A stretch of DNA of 64,000 bases from Legionella bononiensis. Its GTDB lineage: Bacteria > Pseudomonadota > Gammaproteobacteria > Legionellales > Legionellaceae. The DNA lies in contig NZ_JADOBG010000002.1 of NCBI RefSeq assembly GCF_016786215.1, forward strand, positions 310,001-374,000, in the 5' to 3' direction. Positions within the stretch are counted from its first letter, which is position 1, and each line of letters starts with the position of its first letter. Both the position numbers and the translations under genes were made by a program. Below the pieces are notes generated by a model. The model did not search any database and was not told where the DNA came from. It saw only the letters and a list, made by a program, of their open reading frames with translations. Shown here piece after piece: positions 43,615 to 53,800 of the stretch.

Positions 43615-46600
43615 TTAACCGGAAGTGAGCTTACTACCAATATCATGGTCTGCATTAACTTCAGAATCCTGTTCCTGCTGACTGTTTATTTCCTGCACTT
43701 GTTCTGTCCGATCATTTTTCATATCAGCTAAACCGGCTTTAAATGAAAGTGATTTTTCGATATGCCTCATTTGTTGTTCTAATTTTATCTCATGGTATTT
43801 TGAGATAATGTTCGCTCCGGTGACAAGTCCTTCACGGACAGAGCCAACCACTCTTTCTACAAATCGCTTAAACTTGGTTAAGAAACCTTCTCCCTCTACT
43901 GCAGAGCCAATGGTTTCAACAAATGTAGGATTAGTAGGTAAGGATTTAACTAACTGAGATCTTTGCTCTATAGGAGTCTGTTCATTGGTCAGGTCATTAT
44001 TAATACCTTCAATATAATCTTTTACATGTTGATTTTCTGGAGGCAATTGTGAACTAAATTTATTTAATCGATAATGAGCTTGATACACGATCATATAATG
44101 TTGTACCAATTGTTGGTCAAAAGCATGTAAACGATCATGAAGTTCAGTCCCAATATCGCTTACCTCCATTATCGATGGTTTATTAGTGTCATAAAAAGCT
44201 CTTATGGCTCGCTCATATTGCTGAATTATGGGTGAATCCAAAAATGAATTCACCAGTATTTTCCTTAATTCAACTTCAAATTGCTCATCAACTAATGTAC
44301 CGACTATATCTTTGAGATCTCTGGCTTCAAAAGACTCTATCTGTTGTTTCAATAGTTCTATTTTGTCTTTTTTAATCGCTATTTCTATTTCGAATTCTGG
44401 ACTCGAAGGCATTAATTTTATCTTCATCTCCAGGTGTTCCAGATCTTTTTGGGTTTGTTCCAAAAGGATATTGAGGAAGTGCCCTTCATCTACTAATGCA
44501 AGCTTGTCCTCAAGAGACATATTCAACTCCAGAGCAACAGATAAAAAAAACTGATTAACTGTCAAGATTCCCTGGTTCAATAAAGTGCCTGGTTTTAAAC
44601 ATAAATAATCTTCTTCCTGAGATAATTTGAGTAAATACTCTTTATAAGCAACTTCCTTAATTGTCCTGTATTCATGAGTCACGAGTGTATTCAGCATACC
44701 CGCTATTTCGCCGGTCTGTGCTCCTACTCTGAATAGTTGTTTTGACAATTCTTTGATTACTCTATAATTTTCCACTGTAAACAGTTTCTCGTCATTCAAT
44801 AATTCATTTAAACGAGTTGCTTCATTTTGCATGAATTCAGGATTTGCCAATTGTGCTCTGGAAAAATTCCGCAGTTCAGCTCGTTGCCCAGCAAATGTAA
44901 AACTATACTTTTCAGACAAATAGGCTCTGGCTTTTTCTAACTGCGGTGACGCGGCATGTAAATATTTAGCTCCTAGTTTTAGACCTCTCACCGCTGTTGA
45001 TATGCTTTGTTCAACTTCTTCTGTTGGTGCCTGTTGTTCCTTTGTACTAGCAGACGCCTCAGGAAGACTCGACTCTGCTGGTTTTAATATTTCTACTTTG
45101 GCACGCATCAATACATCCTGTAGTTCTTCAGTATCTGCTTTATCGTAATCAATAGTTTGTACTACTGAACTAAAATTTGCTATTTGATTGATTAAAGCAC
45201 CATAATGCGCTTTAATCTCTGGCGGACTATTGCTCAACACTTCTTTAAGTTGATTTACTTCATTTTGTATCTCCATTATCAGTCTTATCTGAGATACCAA
45301 ACTATCATTCTGGCTCAATTGCTCAAATCGAATTAAAGCGTGTTCGAAATGATACAAACCGTTTTCGATCTTTTTAATCTGACGAACAATCAACGGTTCG
45401 CTTTCCTTGATGTGATGCAAAGGTTGTGAATCGGGTTTTATTAAAAAGTTTTGCACGCGAGATGAAAATTGAGTTTTAGTCATTGATGTAAACTTATCCT
45501 TCATCAACCCTACATATGAAGATAATTTCAACTCCTGTACTGATGAAAAAATACCACGCACAGAGTTAATCGATGAAGATTGAACTGGTTTTAATTCACC
45601 TGGTTTCGGCGGGGAGTGATCGGATTGATTAATAATATAACGTGCCTGAATTATAGGTCTTTGTTCGGTATCTATTCTAAGAATCTCTTTCAGATTAACA
45701 TCCGGTCTCAATTGAACTATTGCTTCATTAGCAACTTCAACATTTAAAGCGTGTAGTTTATTTTGATCTTCCAGAAATTTGTGTACTAATGATTCCTGTC
45801 CCAATAATTGTTTAATGGAAATTTTATGCTCTTGAGCACTCTCCATAGTTCCAGTTTCAAGCTGATTAATTACAGTAACAAACTCATTGGATAGTTCCAT
45901 GTTGATATGAGACATTGATTCTTGAATATCAGCAAAGGCTACTCTTAGTTTGGCAAGATCCTCTGTGTCAATATCGTTTAAGGATTTCCCATCATATTGA
46001 TGCAGGATTCCAAAAAATTTTCGTGCAGCTCCCTGTTGGTTTTCATTTTTTAAGAGTTCAACCCAAATTTGTTCTTTAATTCTTTGTAGATTTTCATCTC
46101 GTGCACTGGATAAATCATAAGAAAGCGGAATACTATTCAGATTGGGATCATCCATAGCAGCAATCTTCTCATTTACTTTGTGATTTATGGCATCAATTTC
46201 TTTCACAATAGTCGATGAAAGAAGACCGGGCTTCAGATAATTACGAACCTCTAGTTCATCAAGTAGTGATATAAATTGCGGATAGTCTCTCTCCATCCAT
46301 TGTTGATAAGCTTCTATAGTATTTTTTTGAAGTCGATTTCCTTCATGATTTAATTTTTTAGCCAATTCAATAAACGAAACCAGGGCATGCGCACCTCGAT
46401 AAAAGTTAACTAGATTGCCCTTATTTTCGAATAACCGCTCAGCAACCAAGGTAATCGAATCAATTTGAGATTGAGTTATTTTAACCTTACTTTCATCTCT
46501 TATCATGTTTGGATCCAAAGTCCGCGATAAAGAGTTTAACATTATCGGCACTTCAGACAACATTTTAATTAAAGTAGAAGAATCAGATGCATTAGGATCA

Positions 46601-49530
46601 TTGGATTGTAATAAGTTCAGACCTCTACCCAAAAAACTACCCGTTTTTTTCACCACATCTTGAATATTAAATTGATTTATCCAGCCTGTATTTTGGACAA
46701 GATTCTCCGCTCCTTTTATCATTGGAACAATATAGTCATAATTATTCTGGATGATCCTGCTAACTTCTGGAGTGGCATCACGTAATAGTTCCACTGACTT
46801 ATAAACCTGTGATACAGCAGACATACCTTGATGAGCCAACACCATTTTATCAATTGTTGAAACAGATTTAGTATTCATCCTGTTGACAATTTGAATGGCG
46901 GATTCCGCATAATACATACTGTTTATTACTCTTTTAATTGCAGCTATCTGAGGGGGATCGTTATCAAAATTAACAAAGGGAACCCCAGTTGATTGAGGTT
47001 TTAGAGATTGAGCCAATGGAGCTGATAACGAAGATTTAAGATGATTTAACAATGTTGCTCTGGCTTCAGCAATTTGTTTGGCATAATCTACGGCGATCGG
47101 AAGCTGTGTCTGTTCTTCCGCTTCAGCTAGTGCTCCTTCAGTTGGTGCCCCTTCAGTTGCTACTCCTTCAGTTAGCGTTCCTTCTGTTAGCGCTCCTTCT
47201 GTTAGCGCTCCTTCAGTTGACGATGCCTCAATCGGAGTTACTTCAATTATATCATCCTGAGTAGCAACAGGTTGGGTGAGTTCTTGTGGCAAGGTATTGT
47301 CTAATTGATTTAATCTTCCTACTTCAGACATATCGGCAGAGCGTGAATTGATATTCGATAAAACAGTACTGTAAGCAGTAATTTGACTAATAACAGGAGC
47401 TAAAGCGCTGCGTGCTGCCGGTGAAAGTGCTGTTACCGTATTTTTTAACTGATAGGCGGCTTTAGTAATAGCAATAAATAATTTTGCCTGACTCACAACC
47501 CCAAAATTGTTGTTCGCATGTTCAAAGTTTGTCAATGAACTGTGTAAATTGAATAATGCATTCTCAAGCTTTTTAATATGTACAACCAATTCTGGTTCAT
47601 CAGGATTAATCGTATGAGGTGGTTGCTCACTAAAATATACTCTATCTGCTTCAGACAAATGGCGATTCATTAATGTTCTGATGCTTGATCTGGTAGAATC
47701 CACCTTCTCAGCTAAATGTAACTCTTGTAGGTAAGTAATATTGCCGCGTAAATTGTTCAAGGAGGTTGCCTTGAACGCAATCAATTCCCCAGGATGAACC
47801 ATGTCTTTAACTGGAGGTTGATGTACCTGTTCTTGTAAATGATTAGTTCGAGCCAGGACTCGATCAGCAAGGGTCGTATCTGTTGTCAATCCTGCTTGTG
47901 CCTCCAATGTCGCACGCGCAGATTCAGCCACAGTAAATTTTAATTGCTCTGTTCGAATTTTCTCCATAAAAAAATGATGCATCGACTCTTCTTGCGCAAA
48001 TAGACTATCAATATCGCCTTTTCCGTAATAACCTCCAAGATAACCCGCTGCACCTGTAGCTAAAGCTCCAATAGCTAAAACACCAAAAGAGGCCTCTCCG
48101 TTAGATATTGCATTGGAAACAAAGGATGAAGCAGCTATAGATGTAACAGCTGCAGCTGTTTTAGATAAAGCCCCGGTGGCCATGCTCCACCATGATGTGG
48201 TTGTTGGGCCAACCGAATTTAAAATACCGGTGAGTTTATTTTCAAGATCCAGATTAGAGTGAGCTAACGCAATTTGAATGTCGGGATACAATTGTCTTAA
48301 TTCAATACGATCAGCCTCTGTAATATCAGAGAATGATTTTCCTTGGTAGTTCTCCAAAATTGTAAAAAACCGACTAATTGATGCCATATTATTACGTGCA
48401 ACGGAAATTGCCTGTAAATGTTCAACCTGACTGGCTTCAATCATTTGTTCTCTGACTGGTGCAAAAGAATCTATAGTCTGTAATCGATCATCAATGCCAA
48501 AAGAAGATTCAGATAACTGTTTGTTTATTTCATTCGCGATCCGATCCGCTGACTCACATAAGGCATTACTGAGTAAACCTGATTTCAAGTAATTCTGACG
48601 TTCGAATTGATCAATACTTGTAATGAGTTGACCTAAATAATGATTTGCCCATGAAGTGTATTTTTGCATTGAATCCATTGTGAATTCAAAATCATCCTCC
48701 TGGATTGTTTTTAGCCATTCTAATAAATCATTAATAGCTTTTGATTCGTTGAGCGAAGTCAAGCTTAATTTCTGGAGAAATGGATTTCCTTCAAGATCCT
48801 TTAATAATGCCATCACCAAATCAGCTCTTTCTTGCTTTTCTTGCGGAGTTAATTGCGATTTTTTAGGATCAGCTGCAAAATTCATAACTCGAGAAAATTT
48901 GGACAATGCATCTAAAAGTGGATTTGGTTTTGTCTCTGTACCTGTTGTAACAGGTCCGATTAACTCTGTTCCCTGATTGATAATGTAACTGGCTTGCTCA
49001 GTAACTTCCATTTCAACAAATTGTTCAGCCCAACCCGAATTTTTTATTGCATCATAAGTTGCCGTAAACACCGGTTCAATTAAACTGTAATTTTCAGCAA
49101 TTAATGATTGAATTTCTGGGGTGGCGTCATTAAGAGAGGCTAAAGACTTATATACCTGAATCAAGGCTTTAGCATGCTTCGGAGCTGATTTTGTTTTGGC
49201 CCAGAGAGTAGAGTTATCTGTATGTTCCCAGATTTTTAATGCTTCCTCAGCATGATACAATGCATTAATGACTTTTTTTATTGCAGCAATTTGTCCGGGA
49301 TCATCTGCAAAATTAATAAAGGGAGCACCTTGTTTCTGAGGTATTAATTTGTCGGCAAGGCAGGTTTCTAATTGATTTTGCAAAGTTACAAGTAATGAGT
49401 TTCTGGCTTTATTAATTTTCTGTGCCAATGTTAAAACTACAGGAGGAGAATCAACCGGTTTATTTGTATCGACTCCTGGTTCTGTTTTAGCAACATCATC
49501 CGAAGTGCCTATTTCATCTGTATCGGGCAT
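43615..49530 (-). CDS. giant internally duplicated helical protein, candidate effector
   Basis: 1971 residues from ATG 49530 behind GGGGAGA. Residues about 36-765 and 815-1500 are homologous halves: each opens with K-I---AR--LL, then GAPFINFADDP / GVPFVNFDNDP, QIAAIKKVINALYHAE / QIAAIKRVINSMYYAE and DATPEIQSLI / DATPEVSRII. The first half alone has an alanine/glycine-rich hydrophobic insert (about 447-502). Between the halves lies a linker of 5-residue EGALT repeats. The unique C-terminus (1500-1971) is helical with long coiled coils and a charged, glutamine-rich tail. No enzyme motif seen. Size and style recall the SidH/SdhA/SdhB class of Legionella effectors, but I could not establish homology. 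No signal peptide. Confidence 0.65.
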   Translation of the reverse strand: MPDTDEIGTSDDVAKTEPGVDTNKPVDSPPVVLTLAQKINKARNSLLVTLQNQLETCLADKLIPQKQGAPFINFADDPGQIAAIKKVINALYHAEEALKIWEHTDNSTLWAKTKSAPKHAKALIQVYKSLASLNDATPEIQSLIAENYSLIEPVFTATYDAIKNSGWAEQFVEMEVTEQASYIINQGTELIGPVTTGTETKPNPLLDALSKFSRVMNFAADPKKSQLTPQEKQERADLVMALLKDLEGNPFLQKLSLTSLNESKAINDLLEWLKTIQEDDFEFTMDSMQKYTSWANHYLGQLITSIDQFERQNYLKSGLLSNALCESADRIANEINKQLSESSFGIDDRLQTIDSFAPVREQMIEASQVEHLQAISVARNNMASISRFFTILENYQGKSFSDITEADRIELRQLYPDIQIALAHSNLDLENKLTGILNSVGPTTTSWWSMATGALSKTAAAVTSIAASSFVSNAISNGEASFGVLAIGALATGAAGYLGGYYGKGDIDSLFAQEESMHHFFMEKIRTEQLKFTVAESARATLEAQAGLTTDTTLADRVLARTNHLQEQVHQPPVKDMVHPGELIAFKATSLNNLRGNITYLQELHLAEKVDSTRSSIRTLMNRHLSEADRVYFSEQPPHTINPDEPELVVHIKKLENALFNLHSSLTNFEHANNNFGVVSQAKLFIAITKAAYQLKNTVTALSPAARSALAPVISQITAYSTVLSNINSRSADMSEVGRLNQLDNTLPQELTQPVATQDDIIEVTPIEASSTEGALTEGALTEGTLTEGVATEGAPTEGALAEAEEQTQLPIAVDYAKQIAEARATLLNHLKSSLSAPLAQSLKPQSTGVPFVNFDNDPPQIAAIKRVINSMYYAESAIQIVNRMNTKSVSTIDKMVLAHQGMSAVSQVYKSVELLRDATPEVSRIIQNNYDYIVPMIKGAENLVQNTGWINQFNIQDVVKKTGSFLGRGLNLLQSNDPNASDSSTLIKMLSEVPIMLNSLSRTLDPNMIRDESKVKITQSQIDSITLVAERLFENKGNLVNFYRGAHALVSFIELAKKLNHEGNRLQKNTIEAYQQWMERDYPQFISLLDELEVRNYLKPGLLSSTIVKEIDAINHKVNEKIAAMDDPNLNSIPLSYDLSSARDENLQRIKEQIWVELLKNENQQGAARKFFGILHQYDGKSLNDIDTEDLAKLRVAFADIQESMSHINMELSNEFVTVINQLETGTMESAQEHKISIKQLLGQESLVHKFLEDQNKLHALNVEVANEAIVQLRPDVNLKEILRIDTEQRPIIQARYIINQSDHSPPKPGELKPVQSSSINSVRGIFSSVQELKLSSYVGLMKDKFTSMTKTQFSSRVQNFLIKPDSQPLHHIKESEPLIVRQIKKIENGLYHFEHALIRFEQLSQNDSLVSQIRLIMEIQNEVNQLKEVLSNSPPEIKAHYGALINQIANFSSVVQTIDYDKADTEELQDVLMRAKVEILKPAESSLPEASASTKEQQAPTEEVEQSISTAVRGLKLGAKYLHAASPQLEKARAYLSEKYSFTFAGQRAELRNFSRAQLANPEFMQNEATRLNELLNDEKLFTVENYRVIKELSKQLFRVGAQTGEIAGMLNTLVTHEYRTIKEVAYKEYLLKLSQEEDYLCLKPGTLLNQGILTVNQFFLSVALELNMSLEDKLALVDEGHFLNILLEQTQKDLEHLEMKIKLMPSSPEFEIEIAIKKDKIELLKQQIESFEARDLKDIVGTLVDEQFEVELRKILVNSFLDSPIIQQYERAIRAFYDTNKPSIMEVSDIGTELHDRLHAFDQQLVQHYMIVYQAHYRLNKFSSQLPPENQHVKDYIEGINNDLTNEQTPIEQRSQLVKSLPTNPTFVETIGSAVEGEGFLTKFKRFVERVVGSVREGLVTGANIISKYHEIKLEQQMRHIEKSLSFKAGLADMKNDRTEQVQEINSQQEQDSEVNADHDIGSKLTSG
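47131..47220. repeat. 15-base minisatellite inside the giant gene
   Basis: Six contiguous 15-base units of the form GCTCCTTCAGTTGGT, differing at a few positions. On the minus strand they encode repeats of E-G-A-L/P/V-T, a flexible acidic linker between the two duplicated halves. Fifteen-base units keep frame, so copy number can change linker length without breaking the protein. Confidence 0.85.
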
Positions 49531-49860
49531 TCTTTAGTCTCCCCACTCTGATAATATAATTATAGACTGGAGATCGGCAATGTGACCTCATTTTCATCAA
49601 CACGTGTTAATAATAATCACTGAGTCACTGCATTTTAATGAATGTTGCTGGTTAAATAATTCATGAAATGGTAACGTTCTCAACAATTAAGCTATAGAAT
49701 TAATAAATTTATTAGAAAAAACGACTCTTACACGACGGGTAGATAAATGTTCATAATCTGAATACAATCACAAACTTATGTAAAAACACTCTTTGATTTA
49801 TGGAAATTTTTGAACCATAGTTTATGAACAAATAAAAGAAAAAGAACAAGGATTAATTAA
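49531..49860. other. 330-base divergent intergenic region
   Basis: AT-rich, no reading frame of note. It must hold promoters for the giant protein gene (minus) and the dioxygenase gene (plus). I see no Fur-like dyad or other operator I would trust. Confidence 0.4.
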
Positions 49861-50850
49861 ATGAGTGATTTCCAGATCGAAGAATCTTTTCCAACCCTTA
49901 TTACCCCTAGAAAACACTTAAAATTTAATGACCTTATTGAGGAACTTCAAGCCAATAAGCCTAAGATAGAACAATTACTTCTTAAGAATGGCGCATTACT
50001 TTTTCGAGGCTTCCCACTCAATACTCCGGATCAGTTTTCCCATTTTATAGAAACACTCAAACTAGGTAAGTTTGTAAATTACCTCCTTGGGGACAGCCCT
50101 CGCGATAAGGTAATAAACAAAGTCTACACCTCTACAGAAACTCCGGCAGCAATCCATCTCCCCCTGCATCAAGAGCTTTCATATATTAAAAAGTTTCCTA
50201 AACATATTTACTTTTTTTGTCAAATTGCCCCAAAGCATCAGGGGGAGACCATTATTGCCGATGCACGAGAGGTTTATAAGTCCCTTAATCCAGAGATTAT
50301 CCAGTGCTTTCAGGAAAAGGGCTTAACCTATGTATCACATTACTACTACAAAGACAGATTAATGAGAACGATTAATCGATTTGCCCGTTCACACAAATCT
50401 TGGGTAGAGGTATTTGAGACACATGATAAATCTGAGGTTGAAGACATCTGTCGTAATAATGAGGTTTCCTTCCAATGGTTACGTTCTGACTGGATTGAGT
50501 TAAAACAAAATAGACCAGCAGTGATGGCTCATCCCACCACTCATGAAACGGTATGGTTTAATCAGGCACATCTTTTTGATTTCAATCCCAGATTACTCGG
50601 TTTGTTGAATTATATTGGAGCGAAAATTCTCTATTGTCGCCCCTCAACATCACTACATGAAATACGATTTGGAGACGGTAGCCCTATTCCTCGTCATTAT
50701 CTGTATCATATTCTCGATGTTTTAGATAAAAAAACCGTTGCCTATCCCTGGCAAAATGGTGATGTAATGGTATTGGATAATATTCTTGCAATGCATGGCA
50801 GAGCACCTTTTAAAGGCAAACGCCGAATTTTAACTTCCCTGACCATTTAG
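49861..50850 (+). CDS. TauD/TfdA-family Fe(II)/2-oxoglutarate-dependent dioxygenase
   Basis: 329 residues from ATG 49861 behind AAGGA. The metal triad is present: LHQELSY (His-x-Glu, near residue 102) and AMHGRAPF (distal histidine, near residue 311), with a downstream arginine in GKRRIL for 2-oxoglutarate. GALLFRGFPL near residue 45 is the usual N-terminal block. Enzymes of this SyrP/clavaminate-synthase-like group often hydroxylate amino acids or peptide intermediates in non-ribosomal synthesis. Its 3' end is seven bases from the 3' end of an NRPS gene on the opposite strand, suggesting a joint pathway. Confidence 0.88.
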   Translation: MSDFQIEESFPTLITPRKHLKFNDLIEELQANKPKIEQLLLKNGALLFRGFPLNTPDQFSHFIETLKLGKFVNYLLGDSPRDKVINKVYTSTETPAAIHLPLHQELSYIKKFPKHIYFFCQIAPKHQGETIIADAREVYKSLNPEIIQCFQEKGLTYVSHYYYKDRLMRTINRFARSHKSWVEVFETHDKSEVEDICRNNEVSFQWLRSDWIELKQNRPAVMAHPTTHETVWFNQAHLFDFNPRLLGLLNYIGAKILYCRPSTSLHEIRFGDGSPIPRHYLYHILDVLDKKTVAYPWQNGDVMVLDNILAMHGRAPFKGKRRILTSLTI

Positions 50851-50857
50851 TATGCTT

Positions 50858-53800
50858 TTATAGCTTAGCATGTGTCATGATCTGAATAATATCCTGCCCC
50901 AGACTTTCTAAAAACGGAGCGCTAAGATTACCTGAAATAATCAGAAGTGCTTTATTCATTTTATCTCGTTCGAACCAAATGTTTAAAATATTTTTATCGA
51001 CCATTCTATCACCTTGATGTGATTGTACTGGTTCCAAATCTAAAGCAAATATTTTTGTATCGTTCTGATTTGCAATAAAATTATTCATAATATTAACATT
51101 GATAAAAAAACAATTCGCTTTACTGGCTGTGAACACTCTGAAGAACATTCTCAATACTCGATAATCCAATCGATACTTTGAGAAAAATCGCGTATAGATC
51201 CTGGATAAACCACTGGATAATGCATTGCTTATCTTATTATTTTTCCATCCTTTCTTTAATAAACACCCCAGTTTTACTATGATTGGGCACGATTGATAAG
51301 GCGATGTATCAGTAATTGCTTGTTGTACTTCCCGTGATAATGCAAGAAAATCAGGGGCATGGTTCAAATTGATCTTGAGGATATCTGAACGGACAAAAAG
51401 ACCTATAGCCCTATCATATTCTTCATTATCACGTGTGGATTTAACAAGATTAATAGATACCAGTTGGTTCTTGTTTTTTAATATATAAGGTTTTACACAA
51501 AAAGAAGCGGCCGCAGTCAAACTATCCGTCAGACACAGACGATGTTGAGAACAGAATGCTTCCAGTTGCTCAATCAGTGCATCAGATATCTCAAACTGAC
51601 AGGTATTTACCGAATTCCCTTTTTTAATGATGTGTTCTTCAGGAAAATATAAGTACGGTATATCGTCCAGATAGCGCTCCCAGAAGTCCATATTTTTTTT
51701 CATTTCATTTTGGGTTCTGTGAATATCCTTCACTACATAATCTTTAAACTGACTTCTATCCGAATATATTGGTATCTCTTTATTGTGCAACGAGGCTAAA
51801 TAATAATTGGACATAGTACTAAAAAATATTCCGGGAGATACTTCGTCACTGATTAAATGCGACAGCGCTATCTGCAGTTCGAAACGTTCATCCCCCAATC
51901 GAAATAATCGAAGTCTGAATAGATGATTATTTTTTTTCCAAGAACAATGCTGCAATACATCCAGAGAGTGAATTAAGGCATCTTCCTGTTGCTCTGGAGA
52001 CAAATCCTTGATATCAATTTCCTCAATTTTAGGAGGAGGCAATTGTTGTCCTTGCTGGATTGGAGCAAAACGGGGAATACGATACCCAAGAATTGGATCA
52101 TGTTTACATACAAAACCTACAGCGGCATTCAAACAATTTATATTGAGTGCACCTCGAAAACGTTTTCTATCAATAATGTTGAGTATTTTGGCTTTAGGAT
52201 AAAATGCTCTCATTAACCAAAATAAAAACTGTAATTCACTTAAAGGAATGATGTGATAATCTGATGCTGCATCAGCGCTGATCTCATCTGGGTCAGAAGT
52301 AGGATTTGCTTTTTCAATCCACTGAGCTAATTCAGCAATGGTTGGAAACGTGTAAATATCCTTTAATGTAATATCCTTTTTTAAGCTGGATCTTATCTTG
52401 GTAAGAATACGTGCAGCAACCAGCGAATTCCCACCCAAATCGAAGAAATTATGATCAATACGAATATTGGTTACATGAAGCGCCTGCTCCCAGATCGTTT
52501 TAAGACCGAACTCTAACTCGGTACCAGTAAACAAGTTCTGATGAGTGATTGTTGAGTTAATTTCCGGCAGTTTTTGCCGTTCTATTTTACCATTGGAAGA
52601 CAATGGAAGCGCCGATAAAATCTCAAAGAATGAAGGAACCATGTATTCAGGAAGATGTTCGTTCAAGTAAAGTCGTAAACTGCTCTGCTTTAATTCGATT
52701 GAATTTTGCGGAACACAATAGGCTATCAATTGCTTTTCAGAGGTTGGCGTATTGTCTAATTGTCTTGCAACAACAGCTACTTCCTTCATACCCGGATAAG
52801 TCATCAAACACGCTTCAATTTCCTCTGTTTGAATTCTAAAACCTCGAATTTTAACTTGATTGTCTTTACGTTCAATAAATTCAATAGTTCCATCGGGCAA
52901 AAAGTGACAATAGTCCCCTGTTTTATAGAGGCGATCGGAACTATTATCACTAAAAGGATCTTTGATAAAATTTTGTTCAGTGCTCTCTTTACGATTTAAA
53001 TACCCTTTTGCTACACCTTTTCCACCAATATACAGCTCCGCTATTTCACCTGGTGGAACAGGATTGAGATGATCATCAAGAATATACAGTTGCGTGTTCA
53101 AAGCCGGCCTGCCGATAGGTATTTTATCTTTAAACTGATCAATAGTGTTTATGTCGACTTTAAGCCATGATGTCGCAACGGTTGCCTCTGTTGGTCCATA
53201 TTCACAAAACATGATTTGTTCAGGAAATTGTTGTAACCAATCTTCAAGATCTTTAACAAAAAGTGAGTCGCCACCAAATACGATATACCTTAAAAACAAG
53301 TGTGTTTTTTCATTTAAAACGGCCTCTTTTAAATTTCTAAAATGACCTGGAGTCGTTTTCATAATAGTCACACGATGGTGCGCTAAATGATCCCTATATA
53401 AATACGGGTCCTTTTTCGTTTGAGAAGGACATATTACTATTTGTGCCCCTTGCATCATGGGAAAAAGAGTATTGGCTACGGCAAAATCAAATGAAATGGA
53501 AGAAGAAAAATCAAAAATATCATCATGATGTACTCCCAATGCTTTACTGAACCAGTGAATAAAGTACAAAACATTACTGTGTGTAATCATGACCCCTTTA
53601 GGAACTCCAGTTGAGCCAGAGGTATAAATTATATAAGCCAAGTCATCGGGTTGATTAATAGGAACCGGATTATTTAATGAATAATTACTTAATTCGGAAC
53701 GTTGTTTATCAAAACACCAGATATGCGCATTAATGTCATCAAACAGATTTTTCTCAGTGGATTGAGTAAGAATCACATCAGCCTTGGTATCCTCCAAAAT

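Noticed and set aside
47052..47264. Plus-strand leucine-rich reading frame
   Set aside because: It is the antisense of the EGALT minisatellite inside the giant gene.
49531..49860. Fur box suggesting a siderophore locus
   Set aside because: No GATAATGATAATCATTATC-like dyad seen, so an iron link for the NRPS/dioxygenase pair is unsupported.
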